The notes below the pieces were generated by a model. The model made no database searches, was not told where the DNA came from, and saw nothing but the letters and a program-made list of their open reading frames with translations. A program made the position numbers and the translations under genes. Positions 25,000-37,160 of a stretch of 64,000 bases of DNA are shown here, piece by piece. Location of the stretch: the NCBI GenBank assembly GCA_034231615.1, contig CM067317.1:18611129-18675128 (forward strand), given 5' to 3'. Position 1 is the first letter of the stretch. The number at the start of each line of letters is the position of its first letter. Source of the stretch: Meghimatium bilineatum (taxonomy: Eukaryota > Mollusca > Gastropoda > Stylommatophora > Philomycidae).

Positions 25000-25325
25000 G
25001 TATCTAGATAAGCATTTCTAGCATCCAGACCAGCATTTCTAGCATCCAGACCAGCTTTTCTAGCAACCAGACCAGCATTTCTAGTATCCAGACCAGCATT
25101 TCTAGTATCCAGACCAGCATTTCTAGTATCCAGACCAGCATTTCTAGTATCCAGACCAGCATTTCTAGTATCCAGACCAGCATTTCTAGTATCCAGACCA
25201 GCATTTCTAGTATCCAGACCAGCATTTCTAGTATCCAGACCAGCATTTCTAGCATCCAGACCAGCATTTCTTGTATTCAGATCAGAATTTGTATCTAGAC
25301 CAGCATATCTAGAATCTGAATCAGA
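25000..25325. repeat. 21-bp tandem array
   Basis: About fifteen units of CATTTCTAGTATCCAGACCAG, central copies near-perfect and edges diverged. Since 21 is divisible by three, two minus-strand frames run through (RNAGLDT and MLVWILE repeats). Neither has other coding signs, so I treat them as artefacts. Confidence 0.95.
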
Positions 25326-25859
25326 ATTTCGCACCTGTTTTATATGACCTGATTATGACCTGAAAATCAGATTTTTTATTATTTGCGTGAATTACGTTGG
25401 TCTGCCTTAGAATCGGTGGCATGTTATTCTAAGTATATAAATAGTGACCAATGAAATACACCACAATAATAAAAAAAACCGCTGCGAATGAAGACGAGTA
25501 TTGCTTTACAGGGGTCTTTACTGCCGACAGTCTGGATGTGAGGTGATGAATACAAGATTATTATCTAATTTCCGTTCCAAAATGTTTTTTTAAAATCCCC
25601 ACACACGATTCATACGGGAAGTACGTCCCCACGTTATGAAACACTAGTCGTTAATATTATCATAAATATTATCCTCTGGCTTCCTACTTAAATTTACTTG
25701 TAGAAACACTAGTCTAGAATTTTGTAATAAAGTTTTAATAATTTATAGTATGTTTCCAATATAATTTGGTTGTCACATTCGATGTTTCTACCAAGTTATA
25801 ATGGTATATATTGATCGGAAACTGACGCATTCCTGTAGGGTGATTGTTTGTGAAGTGTT
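25326..25859. other. Unassigned sequence
   Basis: Nothing recognised. Confidence 0.45.
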
Positions 25860-25957
25860 ACCTTGTTATTGCATGTTACCTTGGTATTACATGTTACCTT
25901 GTTATTGCATGTTACCTTGGTATTGCGTGTTACCTTGGTATTGCATGTTACCTTGGT
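25860..25957. repeat. 18-bp tandem repeat, five to six copies
   Basis: Units of GTTACCTTGGTATTGCAT with T/G alternation. Confidence 0.9.
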
Positions 25958-26179
25958 AGGTGAGTGGATTGTAATTAAAGATTGTTTCAACCTCAAGTAT
26001 AAAATTATATTTACTACAATAGGCATGCCGAAGTTCGTGGTTATGAAAGGGCAGATAGGCTAGCGTCAAATTTACCGCCGAAGACCAATGTGTTCTACCA
26101 TTGGTGCACATAAAATGGCAACACACCGAATTTCCATTCTCTAGACTAAAATCTTCTGGAGAACTAATGAGTCAATTTT

Positions 26180-26400
26180 CCCCACTTATAATTACCTAAT
26201 GACTGTAGCTTTCCAAGTCTACGACTCGCTCCACTTATAACTACCTAATAATTTTTTTAAATTTAAAAAAATTTTTTTTACATAATTTGTTATGACTGTG
26301 GCTCTCCCAGTCTACGACACGCTCCATGTATAACTAGCTAATAACTGTGGTTCTCCAAGTCTATGACTCGCTCCACTTATAACTATCTACCTGGTGAATG
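26180..26400. repeat. Degenerate ~60-bp repeat, three to four copies
   Basis: Recurrent CCACTTATAACTACCTAAT, ACTGTGGCTCTCC and AGTCTACGACTCGCT blocks. One gap is filled by an A/T homopolymer-rich insertion at 26245-26285. Confidence 0.7.
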
Positions 26401-27065
26401 TGACTCTCAAAAGTGGTTTTTAAAAAAAACATTTTGAACAGAAAACGAGCCACGATTAGATGTCAAAGAGTGTAACTGTTTACAGAATTTGACTATCTCA
26501 TTGTCACATTTGACAAATGCTGCCAGTTTTGTCGCTTTAAACAAATTTACATTTATTAATTTTTTAATTTTTGTTTGCTCTTAGTCAATTTGAACATGTG
26601 TTAAAAATTTAGAGTTTCGTCATTTTTGACGACATTTACGTGAACGTTTACTAGGGAAAAATAATCAATTTCATCAATCTGGCAACCCTGGTGAGCTGTC
26701 TTTTCTTTTTTCTAAAAAAGATATGGACACTCAAATCTCATTTACGAACGCCAATCGTCAGTTCTTAAAACATGTCCTCTATGTCGCTGTAGATTGCACA
26801 TTGAAAAAATTGCTTCAGCTTCTGGCTTGTTCTTTCTGAATGATGACATTTTTATTTAAGTTATTGATTTCACCCCTTCCTTTTATTATTAAGAACTGTT
26901 GTATATGTTTATTGAGGTGAAAGCGAAAAATGTGGAGATTATTACGGTTGCCACACGAAAAGATTAGGAAAAAAAATACATTTCATATTAAATTGGAAAG
27001 ATATATTGGTCTAAGAAATCGCTACTATTATAATAAGGAAAGTTAGTCGAAAGATTATCCTCATT
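26401..27065. other. Unassigned AT-rich sequence
   Basis: Nothing recognised. Confidence 0.45.
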
Positions 27066-27270
27066 CACATCGAGCAATCGACCCATGCGTGATCGGATCT
27101 ATTCATCAAGATATCCTTCTGCGTGTAGAGATTGACACACATCGAGCAATCGGCCCATGCCTGATCGGATCTATTCATCAAGATATCCGTCTGCATGTAG
27201 AGATTGACACTAAGATCTAGCAATCGGTCCATGCTTGATCGGATCACTCCTTAAGATGTCCGCCTGCCTG
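27066..27270. repeat. 72-bp tandem repeat, about three copies
   Basis: Units start CACATCGAGCAATCG and contain CATGCNTGATCGGATCTATTC, ATCAAGATATCC and TGTAGAGATTGACA. The third is more diverged. Confidence 0.88.
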
Positions 27271-28011
27271 TAGAGATTAACCACACCAACATGTGCTGGT
27301 TTCATGTACCGAAATACGAGTAATCCCCCCCTCCATCCTCCCATTAATGATTTTGCAATGACAGGTCAGCAAAATTCCCATGGAAATGAAGTAATTACAT
27401 ATGAAATTGTACAAATGACCATTGATTTTTAGGTTCCCCTTCCCTACCCCCACCATTTCACTCCTTACATGAAGATATGTTTACGGTGATGGCTGTTCTA
27501 CGAGTCTGCTCTGGTTACGTACATAACACTAATTTAGCCACGACTCTCTTTATATGGTATTCTTATGGTCGATCCATGAATGTAGATTCCCAAGCTATTA
27601 CATCGGTCATTCCTTTTATTTCCCATTGATATTAAAAACATCATTTCGGCCAATTGCTTCTTCCGTAGCTATAATCAGTATAATCGGTATCTAAACCAAA
27701 AAACACGCATATCCATTCATTTCCTCGGACACAAATGTAGACCAGACAGTAATTTCAAGTTTTCCGACTTTTAAACTGCTTTCGTAAATATGTATATGAA
27801 TCTTTCAGAAGAAGTCAATTAGCGTGGTATTAGTATAATGAAAAGTGCATAAGTCAACCAGCGGGTTTGTGTACAATCTAACCGAAAACAAGTAAAATTA
27901 TACGTGCAACACGATTCTCAGTAGCTATGACCCTCGAAATGGTAATTCGTCGCAGTAGTACACTCGTTACAAAAAGGTCGTTAAGACAAATACCCAGTAC
28001 ATGTGGGTGAA
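27271..28011. other. Unassigned sequence upstream of Tc1 element
   Basis: May include the Tc1 left end. No inverted repeat was matched with certainty. Confidence 0.4.
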
Positions 28012-28207
28012 ATGCCATGACTGTCTGAAAACGACCGCATACGAGCCATTGTTATGTCGGGCCCTTGCCAGAAGGATCAATTGTCACCACACCACCAATG
28101 TACCTCAATGAACGTTAAGGAACCACTGGAAATTCCCCTGGGTAGACTTCGGAGTGACGAACCACGAGTTACTACACCTGTGGAATATCGTCATATTGTG
28201 CTGAGTC

Positions 28208-28515
28208 ACTTAATGGAATCGCCCGTGTGTTGCCGGGGGACGAAAGGGGAGCAAAGAATAGCAACACTGTTTACTTTCCACACATGTCGTAAAAGGCGAC
28301 TAAGGAGGTTATGGGATGGAGTTGGCTGTCTCATCCCATATAGGGTAAGTGACCCAAAGCCCTGCTGAAATCGGATGTGTCAGGCCGAAAGGCGCAGATA
28401 TCGCAGCAATGCTGTAAACCATGACACAGCGCATTCCGTTCTCCGGACTATATCCTGCTATCTGCAGGAGTTTAAGAACGAACGCAGAAGAAGAAGAAGA
28501 AGACTTAAGGAATCG
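28208..28515 (+). mobile_element. SINE-A, best full-length copy, with TSDs
   Basis: The element is 28222-28502 (281 bp) between duplications ACTTAATGGAATCG (28208-28221) and ACTTAAGGAATCG (28503-28515), which differ by one base. It begins CCCGTGTGTTGCCGGGGG. It contains GGGATGGAGTTGGCTGTCTCATCCC, able to form a stem of about 8 bp, then GAAATCGGATGTGTCAGGCC, CTCCGGACTATATCCTGCT, and ends in an (AGA)n/(GAA)n tail. I see no clear pol III A/B boxes, so the origin of the head is unknown. It interrupts the Tc1 transposase. Confidence 0.9.
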
Positions 28516-29015
28516 TTCCCTTCCGTCAGGTCATACATCAAGAGCAATAGTTGGCTGAATTGTGCAAGTCTCTCGAATGACAGTCATGCGACGACTCAGA
28601 GATACAGTCCTTTTTGTAAGACGACCTTATGTTGGGCCAAACTTGACTCGACATCGTCAGCAGCGCCTACAATGGGCAGAGCAACATGTCAGATGGAGTA
28701 GACTGAAATGGGATGCTGCCCTATCCACAAACGAGAGTAGATTCAACCTCTTCTTTGCTGATGGACATAAGCGGATTCACGTTTGTGGATGATTCAGTTT
28801 TCACCATCACGTCTTCTGCACGTCTTCTGTGAAAATGTTAAGGATGAGAGAGATAGAGATACGGTTCCGTGTGCATTGGTTACTCCCGCGTTCACAATTT
28901 ATTCAGACTTTCAGCTTCTCCAGCAGGATAATGCAAGTGAACACACCGCATGCATTATAGATCAATATCTACAGCAGCAGAACATTCTAAGTATTGATTG
29001 TCCTGCCCTATCACC

Positions 29016-30275
29016 AGATATGTGGGGTACAAAGGGAACGCATTGCTCTAGGCGGACCCATGGTTAGCAGATAACCAAGATCCCAAATGTACCTCCTCGC
29101 GGTGCACACTGGAAACAGAAATACAGCAGCTCGAGCTGATTCTGGCCAAATCATTTGGGGATCGTGTCCGAGAATGTGGAGGTAGCAGATGGAAAGAGAT
29201 TTGACTGCATAAGAGACAGACAATATCTCCGACACAACCAGCATCACCCCATATAACGACACTGTCGACATACAGTAAAGCTAGTCAGTCCAGTCCGAAC
29301 ATTGGAGTGGCGGCCAATGTAAATTATATGTGAAGGTAGATGCATGGCGAGAGACACATAGATTTCACACTGAGTACAATGAAACAATGAAAGGGCAGAA
29401 CATCGCTAGAGGGCAGCGCGAACTGCAAATAGAAAGTGAAAAGTTCCTAGGAAAGGGGAACTACAAGCTCTGTCAGCTCGAGTCGAGCTTCTAGTTACCT
29501 GTACTCCCTACAGACAGAGACTCAGACCAAATCACTGGCATTCGGAAAAGCAAGAAGACCTAACCCAGCTCTATTGTCGAGCCATCCTAAACCGGAAATA
29601 TGCTCGCGAAGAGAAAGGGTTCCGTACCCGATGGGCTCAGGCACAAAAGAGACAACGATTTTAGCCCTGGCCCAACTCTACTGTCATGTACCCTACACCG
29701 GAAATACACTTGTAGAGAGAAAGTGTTCAGTACCTGATGGGCTCATGCGCTACTGGGACAAGGTCGCTCAACTCGAGAATGCCTTGCTCTCAAACGCGTG
29801 GTGTGAGACTCGAACTTGGACAAGGGGTACACGATGGGGTACACGATGTCGGTGAATAACACCTCGGCTAAGAGGGCAAAAGAGCTTGGGTCCAATTCTT
29901 CTGCTGAGTTCTTCCCCTTAAGGAACCAGGCTCACGGATGAGAAACGGTTCAGTACCCGATGGGCACAGGCACAGCACGTCCAATTACACGAGGCAAGTT
30001 CATAGACAGTGGAACACCTCGTGCGAGACAGACGAAAGAAAAATTCGTCTGGGCGAAGTGTCACCACATACACGCATGCCTGGAGACAGATATGGAGGCT
30101 GTCACAGGCTAGGGTAGCTTACCCGAATTGTCAAGGAATGCCGAAATCGGATGTGCTAGGCCTACAAGGCGCATAACGGATGCACAACGTAATCACGCTC
30201 TCGGCGAAAATCGTACGGATATCCGTGCTGGTTACAATGGAGCGAACGCAAAACAAACAAACAAACAAGATATGT
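29016..30275 (+). mobile_element. 1.24 kb (AAAC)-tailed retroposon, copy 2, with TSDs
   Basis: Element 29024-30267 lies between identical 8-bp duplications AGATATGT (29016-29023 and 30268-30275). It begins GGGGTACAAAGGGAACGC and ends GGAGCGAACGC followed by (AAAC)n. Removing it and one duplication restores a continuous Tc1 reading frame across the junction. It is closely similar to the reverse-oriented copy at 1673-3005 but carries one fewer internal ~100 bp tandem unit (29555-29760), which explains its shorter length. The 3' end (AATGCCGAAATCGGATGTG ... AAGGCGCA) resembles the 3' half of SINE-A. Confidence 0.92.
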
Positions 30276-30400
30276 TCCCTATAAAGCATCTGTGGGAGGA
30301 GCTTGGACGCAAAGTCTACAGGCAAGTTGATTTTTCGGAATGTCCTTTAGAGACTTGGTCTTTCCATGAGAAGCTGCTGCCAAGTTTATTTGCAAGCTAG

Positions 30401-30799
30401 TGGACATACCAGATACTGAGGTTAGTGTGAACGAATGTTTTTTATTGGTTGCCATTTTCGTTTCCTCATTTGCCGGCCAGCATGCAATGTATTCATAACA
30501 ATCACATGCAAGAATTAATGACTAGCATGGATTCATAGGAAAATGAATACAGATTCCAAATATGTAAACTTTTAAACACTTATATTAACATCTCATGCTC
30601 TGTTCTGGATTATACAAGTTCTACGTTTTTTATGTACTCCAGTATATATATATATATATATATATATAACGTCGAATATGTGACACTATTCGCCCATAGA
30701 GACACGGCGACATAAATCATCTCATTAAATTTTCTTTACAACATCATGTAAAACAAATCTAGTAGTTGAGATTTTAATGTTACATAATGGTTCGCCCAC
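30401..30799. other. Unassigned sequence with (TA)n
   Basis: Contains the Tc1 3' flank and a (TA)n run at about 30640-30668. Confidence 0.5.
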
Positions 30800-31190
30800 A
30801 CCGAAAATGTGTGGACCCCCGCATTCGAATACTCTTTTATACACACAACAACATATATGTTCAGGGTTGTCTTGATGTTAGCTATGCATCTTTTTCTAAC
30901 TCTTCCTCTGACCTTCTATCCGGATCTTCTTATGTTATATGTTCTTGTCAGTAGTTGGTTATTTCTCTTTCTCGTAAGGTATCCAAACCATTTTATCTGT
31001 TGTTTCTCGATGTATTCTGTGCATGATCTTGTATCGATTCTTCTGATTTCATCGTGTCTCATTTTGTCTACTTTGGTCACTAGCGGATTTTCTGAGACAT
31101 TCCATCTCACATGTAAATTTCTTCTGCTGGGCTCATCAGCATGATTTCATGGGTTTTCTCAGCGCCCATGTCTGGCTTGTATATAAATAA
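30800..31190 (-). pseudogene. LINE relic, RT C-terminal fragment
   Basis: The minus-strand frame 30916-31110 reads RWNVSENPLVTKVDKMRHDEIRRIDTR then EKQQIKWFGYLTRK, the conserved 'IKWFGHxxR' region of LINE C-termini. It is interrupted on both sides. Confidence 0.75.
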
Positions 31191-31946
31191 ACATAATCTC
31201 TCACCTACAAAATACATTTTACAAAAATTCGGAGTTGCATACACAGACATGGAATCGGTCACTGGTATTTAAATACAGTTAAAATGTTTTGTAATGGTAA
31301 GAACAGAAATCACATCGTGTTCAAGCCAATAGTAGATAGTTACACAGCCAGACCGTAAAATTCACTGGCAGCGTCATTACCCTTTTAAATCATTTCCCTC
31401 TTAACCAAGCAACTTCATTAAGTCGAACTTATCAATCGTGATCTCTCTAAAAACCAATTAATTACATGCAGTAATTTCTGTTCTCTTATCGCCAAGATCA
31501 AGCTTTCGTGATGTTGCCGATAATTATGAGCATAAAATACAACTCTCTATTGGTCGAAGTAAAAACTTGAAATGATAAGGGTTCCATTGTGAAACATGAC
31601 TGAGATTGATGTTCGTTTTTGAGAGATTTAAAGTGCCAATACAAAATGGTGAAATGTACCTTACACATGCACACATAGAGTCCGTCTTAAAAAGCCGGCA
31701 TGTACAAAAATTATCACATATCTCTGGGAGTTGATGTCTTCTGCGCGTAGAAAAAGTTCTGGAAAACTTTAACCCCCCCCCCCCCAGCCCTCCAAATAAA
31801 ATTAAATATGCAAAAAACAGTATATTTTAGGCTTTTAATTCTTGTGAGACGAGACAACTATACCATTGGCTATGTGTAGAAAGATGCGGAACCTCCATAG
31901 ATACAATGTAGTGCTCATGTGTGCTGTTTTTTGGATCAACTAATTC
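31191..31946. other. Unassigned sequence
   Basis: A poly-C tract lies near 31772-31785. Nothing else recognised. Confidence 0.45.
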
Positions 31947-32570
31947 AAGCAATCAATCAAGTGTCATATCGAGTGGCGTGGTTGATAACTTTTCTCCACA
32001 GTTCTTTTGTCTTCTGTCTTCTAAATAAATTAAGTTGTGATATTATTTCGTGCCACAGTGACAACCCATCCAGAAATTTATCTTTGTCTTCTTCTGTGTA
32101 TTTTTTCATGAACGTTCCTGTGGTCATGAAACGTTCTGCTTTTCTCATCACTTGTCCTAAAAATCTTGACTGTCTGCTTCAAATTGTTTGCTATCATAAA
32201 ATGTTTTAATAAATAATTGCTTATATGATGATTTCTACATTTCTTTCCTTAGCTGTACATGGATTTTTCATAATTCTGTTCCAACTCCAATCTCAGTTCT
32301 CAGGCTCTTCTTGAGCTCTTTTGTTTAACGTCTATGCTTCACATTCATAAAGAAGAATTCCTTCGAAATAACATCCCAGAATTCACGTATACATTGATAA
32401 TGCTCTATGGCATATCTTTATTTTCAAGTTTTGAAGTGCTGCTGGTGTGGCTTGTGGTATCATGTTCTTTATCTCAATGGAGCACCGGCCATCTGATGTT
32501 AATATCGTTCCAAGATGCTTAACTTTATCCACTTCATTTAATTGTGTATACTCTATATTTATACGAGAAT
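31947..32570 (-). pseudogene. LINE relic (family T), C-terminus and 3' end
   Basis: Reading the minus strand from 32570: HLGTILTSDGRCSIEIKNM, then ILLYECEA-stop-TLNKRAQEEPEN, then a gap. The frame at 31957-32151 follows, with MMRKAERFMTTGTFMKKY, DKFLDGLSLWHEI and TKELWRKVINHATRYDT. The 3' end runs into TTGATTGATTGC-type repeats. The same family recurs at 48836, 59250 and 59855. Confidence 0.82.
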
Positions 32571-32869
32571 ATCGGTAAAATAGTAATGCAATATGTGAAC
32601 ATCTATTTGGACTTCCAGGAATCTATATTTTTCAACAATATATGCCCACGCAGACTGGAAGTCCATAATGTCATTGTAGGATATTCTTACAGACATGAAA
32701 CTTGTGGAAAGACATACATTATTAGAGAGACAGAGAGAAAGAGAGAAGAGGGAACCTTATCGAAAAAACAGAATGTAGAAAATTAAATAATGCATCAATA
32801 AAAGCAGAACGTATTACAAGACATGTTTTATTATGTAATGCACACGACGAAAGCAAGATAAGTAGACAG
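32571..32869. other. Unassigned, purine-rich stretch
   Basis: Includes an AGAGAGA-rich tract near 32725-32750. No gene signal. Confidence 0.45.

Positions 32870-33498
<629 letters not shown>

Positions 33499-33570
<72 letters not shown>
33499..33570. repeat. (TA)n microsatellite
   Basis: About 70 bp of TA dinucleotide. Confidence 0.98.
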
Positions 33571-33575
<5 letters not shown>

Positions 33576-33839
33576 ATTTGTACCGGTGTGTATTATAAGT
33601 ATTTTGTACACACTATTTGTGTTATATGAATTGAAGAAGAAACATTATAAGGAACATAAAGAACTGTTGTAACGGATGTCTTGTAGCTATAAAGACTCGT
33701 GCAGAAACAAGAGATATGTGATAAATCATGGCTTGAAAAGTCAACTATATCTGCCCATGTCTACGTGCGGAGACTAGACATGGCAAGAAATCAAGCGCAT
33801 TACAACTATACTTTGATCGTCTGGTATATAATTGTTACT

Positions 33840-34385
33840 AGTCTTACAATAATGATTGACTAGGTTAGAATTATATTAGAAAATTATATAGGAAGATTAT
33901 TAACATCTAAACAAATTACAAAACAGCTAAAATTTAGAATTTTAAAATGCTACATCTATTATGTAAGAATGTAAGAATGTATGGCTCAGAAACATGGATA
34001 ATAGACAAATAATTAGAAGGCAGAGTTGATGCCCTTGAGATGTGGATATATAGATGAACAGGAAGAACATCATGGAAAGAGAAGAAAACAAATAAAGTGG
34101 TTCTAACAACACTTAATATGAAGAAAGAATTAATACAGGAAATAAATATCAAGAAAATAAAATATTTTGGACATATTAAAAGACATGACAACTTGTTGAA
34201 GACCATACGTGAGGAAATATCGAGGAGAGGCGACCAAGAGGTAGACAGAGATACAAGTGTAACATCACAAGACGTACAAGTTACTGTCTAGCAGAGTGCA
34301 CCACCACAACAGGAGACAGGGAATGTTGGAGGTATGTTGCAGCTAACCTTCGTTGCGAAGACGGCACTTGATGATTATGAGATTA
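33840..34385 (+). pseudogene. LINE relic, C-terminal region
   Basis: The plus strand gives SKQITKQLKFRILKCYIYY, MYGSETWIIDK, DALEMWIYR, GRTSWKEKK and then the open frame 34097-34291 with IKKIKYFGHIKRHDNLLKT. It matches the LINE at 11560-12060 in nucleotide sequence (for example GGAAGAACATCATGGAAAGAGAAGAAAAC), so it is the same family. Confidence 0.82.
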
Positions 34386-35529
34386 GAATTGGAGCACAGA
34401 AAATAAATGGAATAGTTATTTTGTCACTCTTACCAGCGTCTATACTTCAGGAAAAAAATATGAAAGTTTAAAATTGCAAATTTGTTCAGATTCCTGAAAA
34501 ATATAATTAACAATAAATGCATGACTTGTCAATCATTGCTAAATCAATAACATCAATCATTACTTAAGACAGCACCAATGTCTTATTACATCAGCTAAAT
34601 TAGGATTATTCTAGAAACGCAGCTATTTATCTCAGTCTTAACGTGACATCTTTAATTTTTTAAAAAACGTGTGTACAGCTAAACCGTGAATTAGAGAAGT
34701 TGAATTATTCAAAAATAAAGCTAATTAATTAAATGCACGCCACAAAAGAAACAGTAATTTATACAATAAGATCAATATTCCACGTGTATTCATTTTATCG
34801 AACTGCTTGATCTATTTTTGGGTGATCATGATAGAACATCATTGATATCAGACGTTACTGGCCTAAAGTTGTCAGATTATTTCGAACAGAATATACTTCC
34901 TTAAAATCGACTAGTTACTACATACATGTCAGTTTTTTAACACTTTTAAAGTTGTCATTTTACATGTAGTTGCGTTCTGTGACCTTTATTGTTTTGTAAA
35001 CAATAAGTATCTCTCATGGTTATGTTCGTTCCTTTAAACCACGAACGTTAGTTCAATTTCATAATATTAGAGCTTTTAACTATAAAAAAAATAATGGAGG
35101 TCGTAGCTCGCTGAATCACAAACTTCGAGATTTGTCCACAATAAAGGATCTGGATTTGAGATGTGGCTTTATTAGAAATGAGCTTTAATATAGGATTAGA
35201 ATAATATTTTATTAACAAATAGAAAACTGAAATATCTATCATATCATGTAATGATGGATATACCCACGAAAAGGACGAAACACATACGGAAGTTTCCGGA
35301 GTGCAATAATGATGAGGACTAGCTGACTGACAGTTCCAGTTCTCTGTTGATTGGCGAACAAATTTCCAAGTACACACCAGCTCTTATTTATGGCAACATT
35401 GTATTTCAAGCCTCAATTCCTTCATGCTGGACACGGAAAGTAAATCAAATAATAATACTGATTGGTCTGTTGCAGATATAACGGTCTACGGTCTCATGTC
35501 CTTTAACTTAATGACATTGCGTGATATAA
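34386..35529. other. Unassigned AT-rich sequence
   Basis: The frame at 35048-35377 (minus) has no recognisable domain. Confidence 0.45.
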
Positions 35530-35790
35530 GATGCATGTGTTTGAAGTTCTTGTTTTATTCCATATAAAGTGTTCCATGTATCTGGTATCAGAGGGACAAG
35601 AATTTTTCTGACCTCTTCCAGCACTGGACAGTCAATATTGTGGTCAAGAGTTTCGTTGGGATGAGTGCACAACTGGCATCCTGGAGTGTGTCGTGGTTAT
35701 ATTCTATTGAAGTAACGTTAAGATGTATGTGTTCTGTTCGAAGTTGGAATATTTTACGCTGTTTTTTTAAATTTCCAGGAGGTTGATTTC
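35530..35790 (-). pseudogene. LINE relic, C-terminal zinc-knuckle-like segment
   Basis: One minus-strand frame reads NFEQNTYILT, HDTLQDASCALIPTKLLTTILTVQCW, which has the layout of the 'C-P-C ... E-T-x-x-H ... C' tail of RNase H-type LINEs. The segment at 46510-46680 is related by position and wording (CTGTTCGAAGTTGG vs CTGTTCGAAACTGA). Confidence 0.5.
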
Positions 35791-36067
35791 TTTTATATTT
35801 TGACTAGTCATATATTTGTAGATTTCTCATTCATTGTTTCCCACGACCCAGGTCTTCAGTCATGTCTCTTTTTTCACATATTTCAACATCATGTGAAGTT
35901 TATGCATGATAATATGTGTGTATTTCTGTTCCTGTCCTGCTCCCTTCTGCTCTAGATTTGTTTGAATGACCAGTAACTCACAACACAGCAATACTGACTT
36001 CGTGAGATGTGAGCAACTGGTGTGCATTGTGATATCATATATTTGAACTAGTTCAGTCTTACAATGT

Positions 36068-36592
36068 TCGTCCTATTCTCTAGCTTGAAGAGCGGTGTTC
36101 ATCATATTCTCTAGCTTGAAGAGCGGTGTTCATCATATTCTCTAGCTTGAAGAGCGGTGTTCATCCTATTCTCTAGCTTGAAGAGCGGTGTTCATCCTAT
36201 TCTCTAGCTTGAAGAGCGGTGTTCATCCTATTCTCTAGCTTGAAGAGCGGTGTTCATCATATTCTCTAGCTTGAAGAGCGGTGTTCATCATATTCTCTAG
36301 CTTGAAGAGCGGTGTTCATCCTATTATCTAGCTTGAAGAGCGGTGTTCATCCTATTCTCTAGCTTGAAGAGCGGTGTTCATCCTATTCTCTAGCTTGAAG
36401 AGCGGTGTTCATCATATTCTCTAGCTTGAAGAGCGGTGTTCATCATATTCTCTAGCTTGAAGAGCGGTGTTCATCATATTCTCTAGCTTGAAGAGCGGTG
36501 TTCATCATATTCTCTAGCTTGAAGAGCGGTGTTCATCATATTCTCTAGCTTGAAGAGCGGTGTTCATCATATTCTCTAGCTTGAAGAGCGGA
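36068..36592. repeat. 31-bp tandem array, very homogeneous
   Basis: Seventeen units of CTCTAGCTTGAAGAGCGGTG plus TTCATCATATT, nearly identical. One diagnostic site alternates A/C (CATCATATT vs CATCCTATT) in the order C AACCC AACCC AAAAAA, suggesting a five-unit block was duplicated. Near-identity implies recent expansion. Confidence 0.97.
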
Positions 36593-37034
36593 CCATCAGT
36601 TAGAATACCGCGCTAGTTTAAAATGTTGAGGTATTTTTATTTCTGATACCGATATCCCAAGCCACATGCGAAGTTATTCAGCACCTTCTCTCTTGGTTCC
36701 ATCTTCCCCTCTTACCCTTAATCTTGCCTGCCGATAATTTACCATACATAACGTACACAATAATAGCGAGGGACCATCTCTACTAGCACTGACAGAGATG
36801 ATGCCTTATGACAATAATAATAATAACAGCAAAGTCCCAGACCTGCATAGCATAACTTTAGAAAAAAATAGATTTGTTTGAGTGGTTGTGGAGTATAACT
36901 AATCACATATTTACTTGATGTAGATTCGATAAGACATCTTATATATTCAATATAATTAAATTATCCACATGCTCGAAAGTCTGATTCTTGATTAGTCATT
37001 CCAATGTAACCTTCGATGTTATTACTGCTCGCTT
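36593..37034. other. Unassigned sequence
   Basis: Nothing recognised beyond a short AAT run. Confidence 0.45.
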
Positions 37035-37069
37035 TTGACTATATGTGTTAACTTTGTTTCAATTGTCTG

Positions 37070-37160
37070 TCTTGATAAAGGCCTTTTTTGTCGAAACGTC
37101 GATTTGTGTGTGTGTTATATGTGTTATTCAGTATTAGCAAAACTTTACTACCCTATTCCT
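37070..37160. repeat. Conserved hairpin-bearing terminal motif, reference copy
   Basis: CTTGATAAAGGCCTTTTTTGTCGAAACGTCGATTTGTGTG is followed by TTCAGTATTAGCAAAACTTTACTACCCT. It lies directly downstream, on the minus strand, of an RNase H relic, which suggests that this is the 3' terminal region of that LINE. Confidence 0.7.

Larger units (their letters stand above)
28012..30400 (+). pseudogene. Tc1-like transposase gene split by two retroposons
   Basis: Piece 1 (28012-28221) starts ATG CCA TGA and reads LSENDRIRAIVM ... RVTTPVEYRHIVLSHL, a Tc1 helix-turn-helix region. Piece 2 (28516-29023) reads VSRMTVMRRLRD, RRPYVGPNLTRHRQQRLQWA, a DESRF-equivalent NESRFNL (first catalytic Asp changed to Asn), then a QQDNASEHTA second-Asp block and CPALSPDM. 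Piece 3 (30276-30400) resumes at FPIKHLWEELGRKV with the third acidic residue region and ends in a stop at 30400. A SINE (28222-28502) and a 1.24 kb retroposon (29024-30267) sit inside it, each flanked by target-site duplications. Additional frame breaks lie near 28790-28850. Confidence 0.9.

Noticed and set aside
24957-25334. Frame with RNAGLDT heptads resembling a pentapeptide- or ice-binding-like repeat protein
   Set aside because: 21-bp satellite; a second frame (MLVWILE) is equally open, which is expected of a tandem repeat and not of a gene.
29574-29855. 93-codon frame inside the long retroposon as its own protein
   Set aside because: It spans the internal tandem units, is not conserved in frame in the other copy and has no known domain.
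37075-37110. A complete hammerhead ribozyme
   Set aside because: The core resembles TGATAA-stem-GAAAC but lacks the canonical CUGAUGA bases and a visible stem III/cleavage triplet; kept only as a structural motif.
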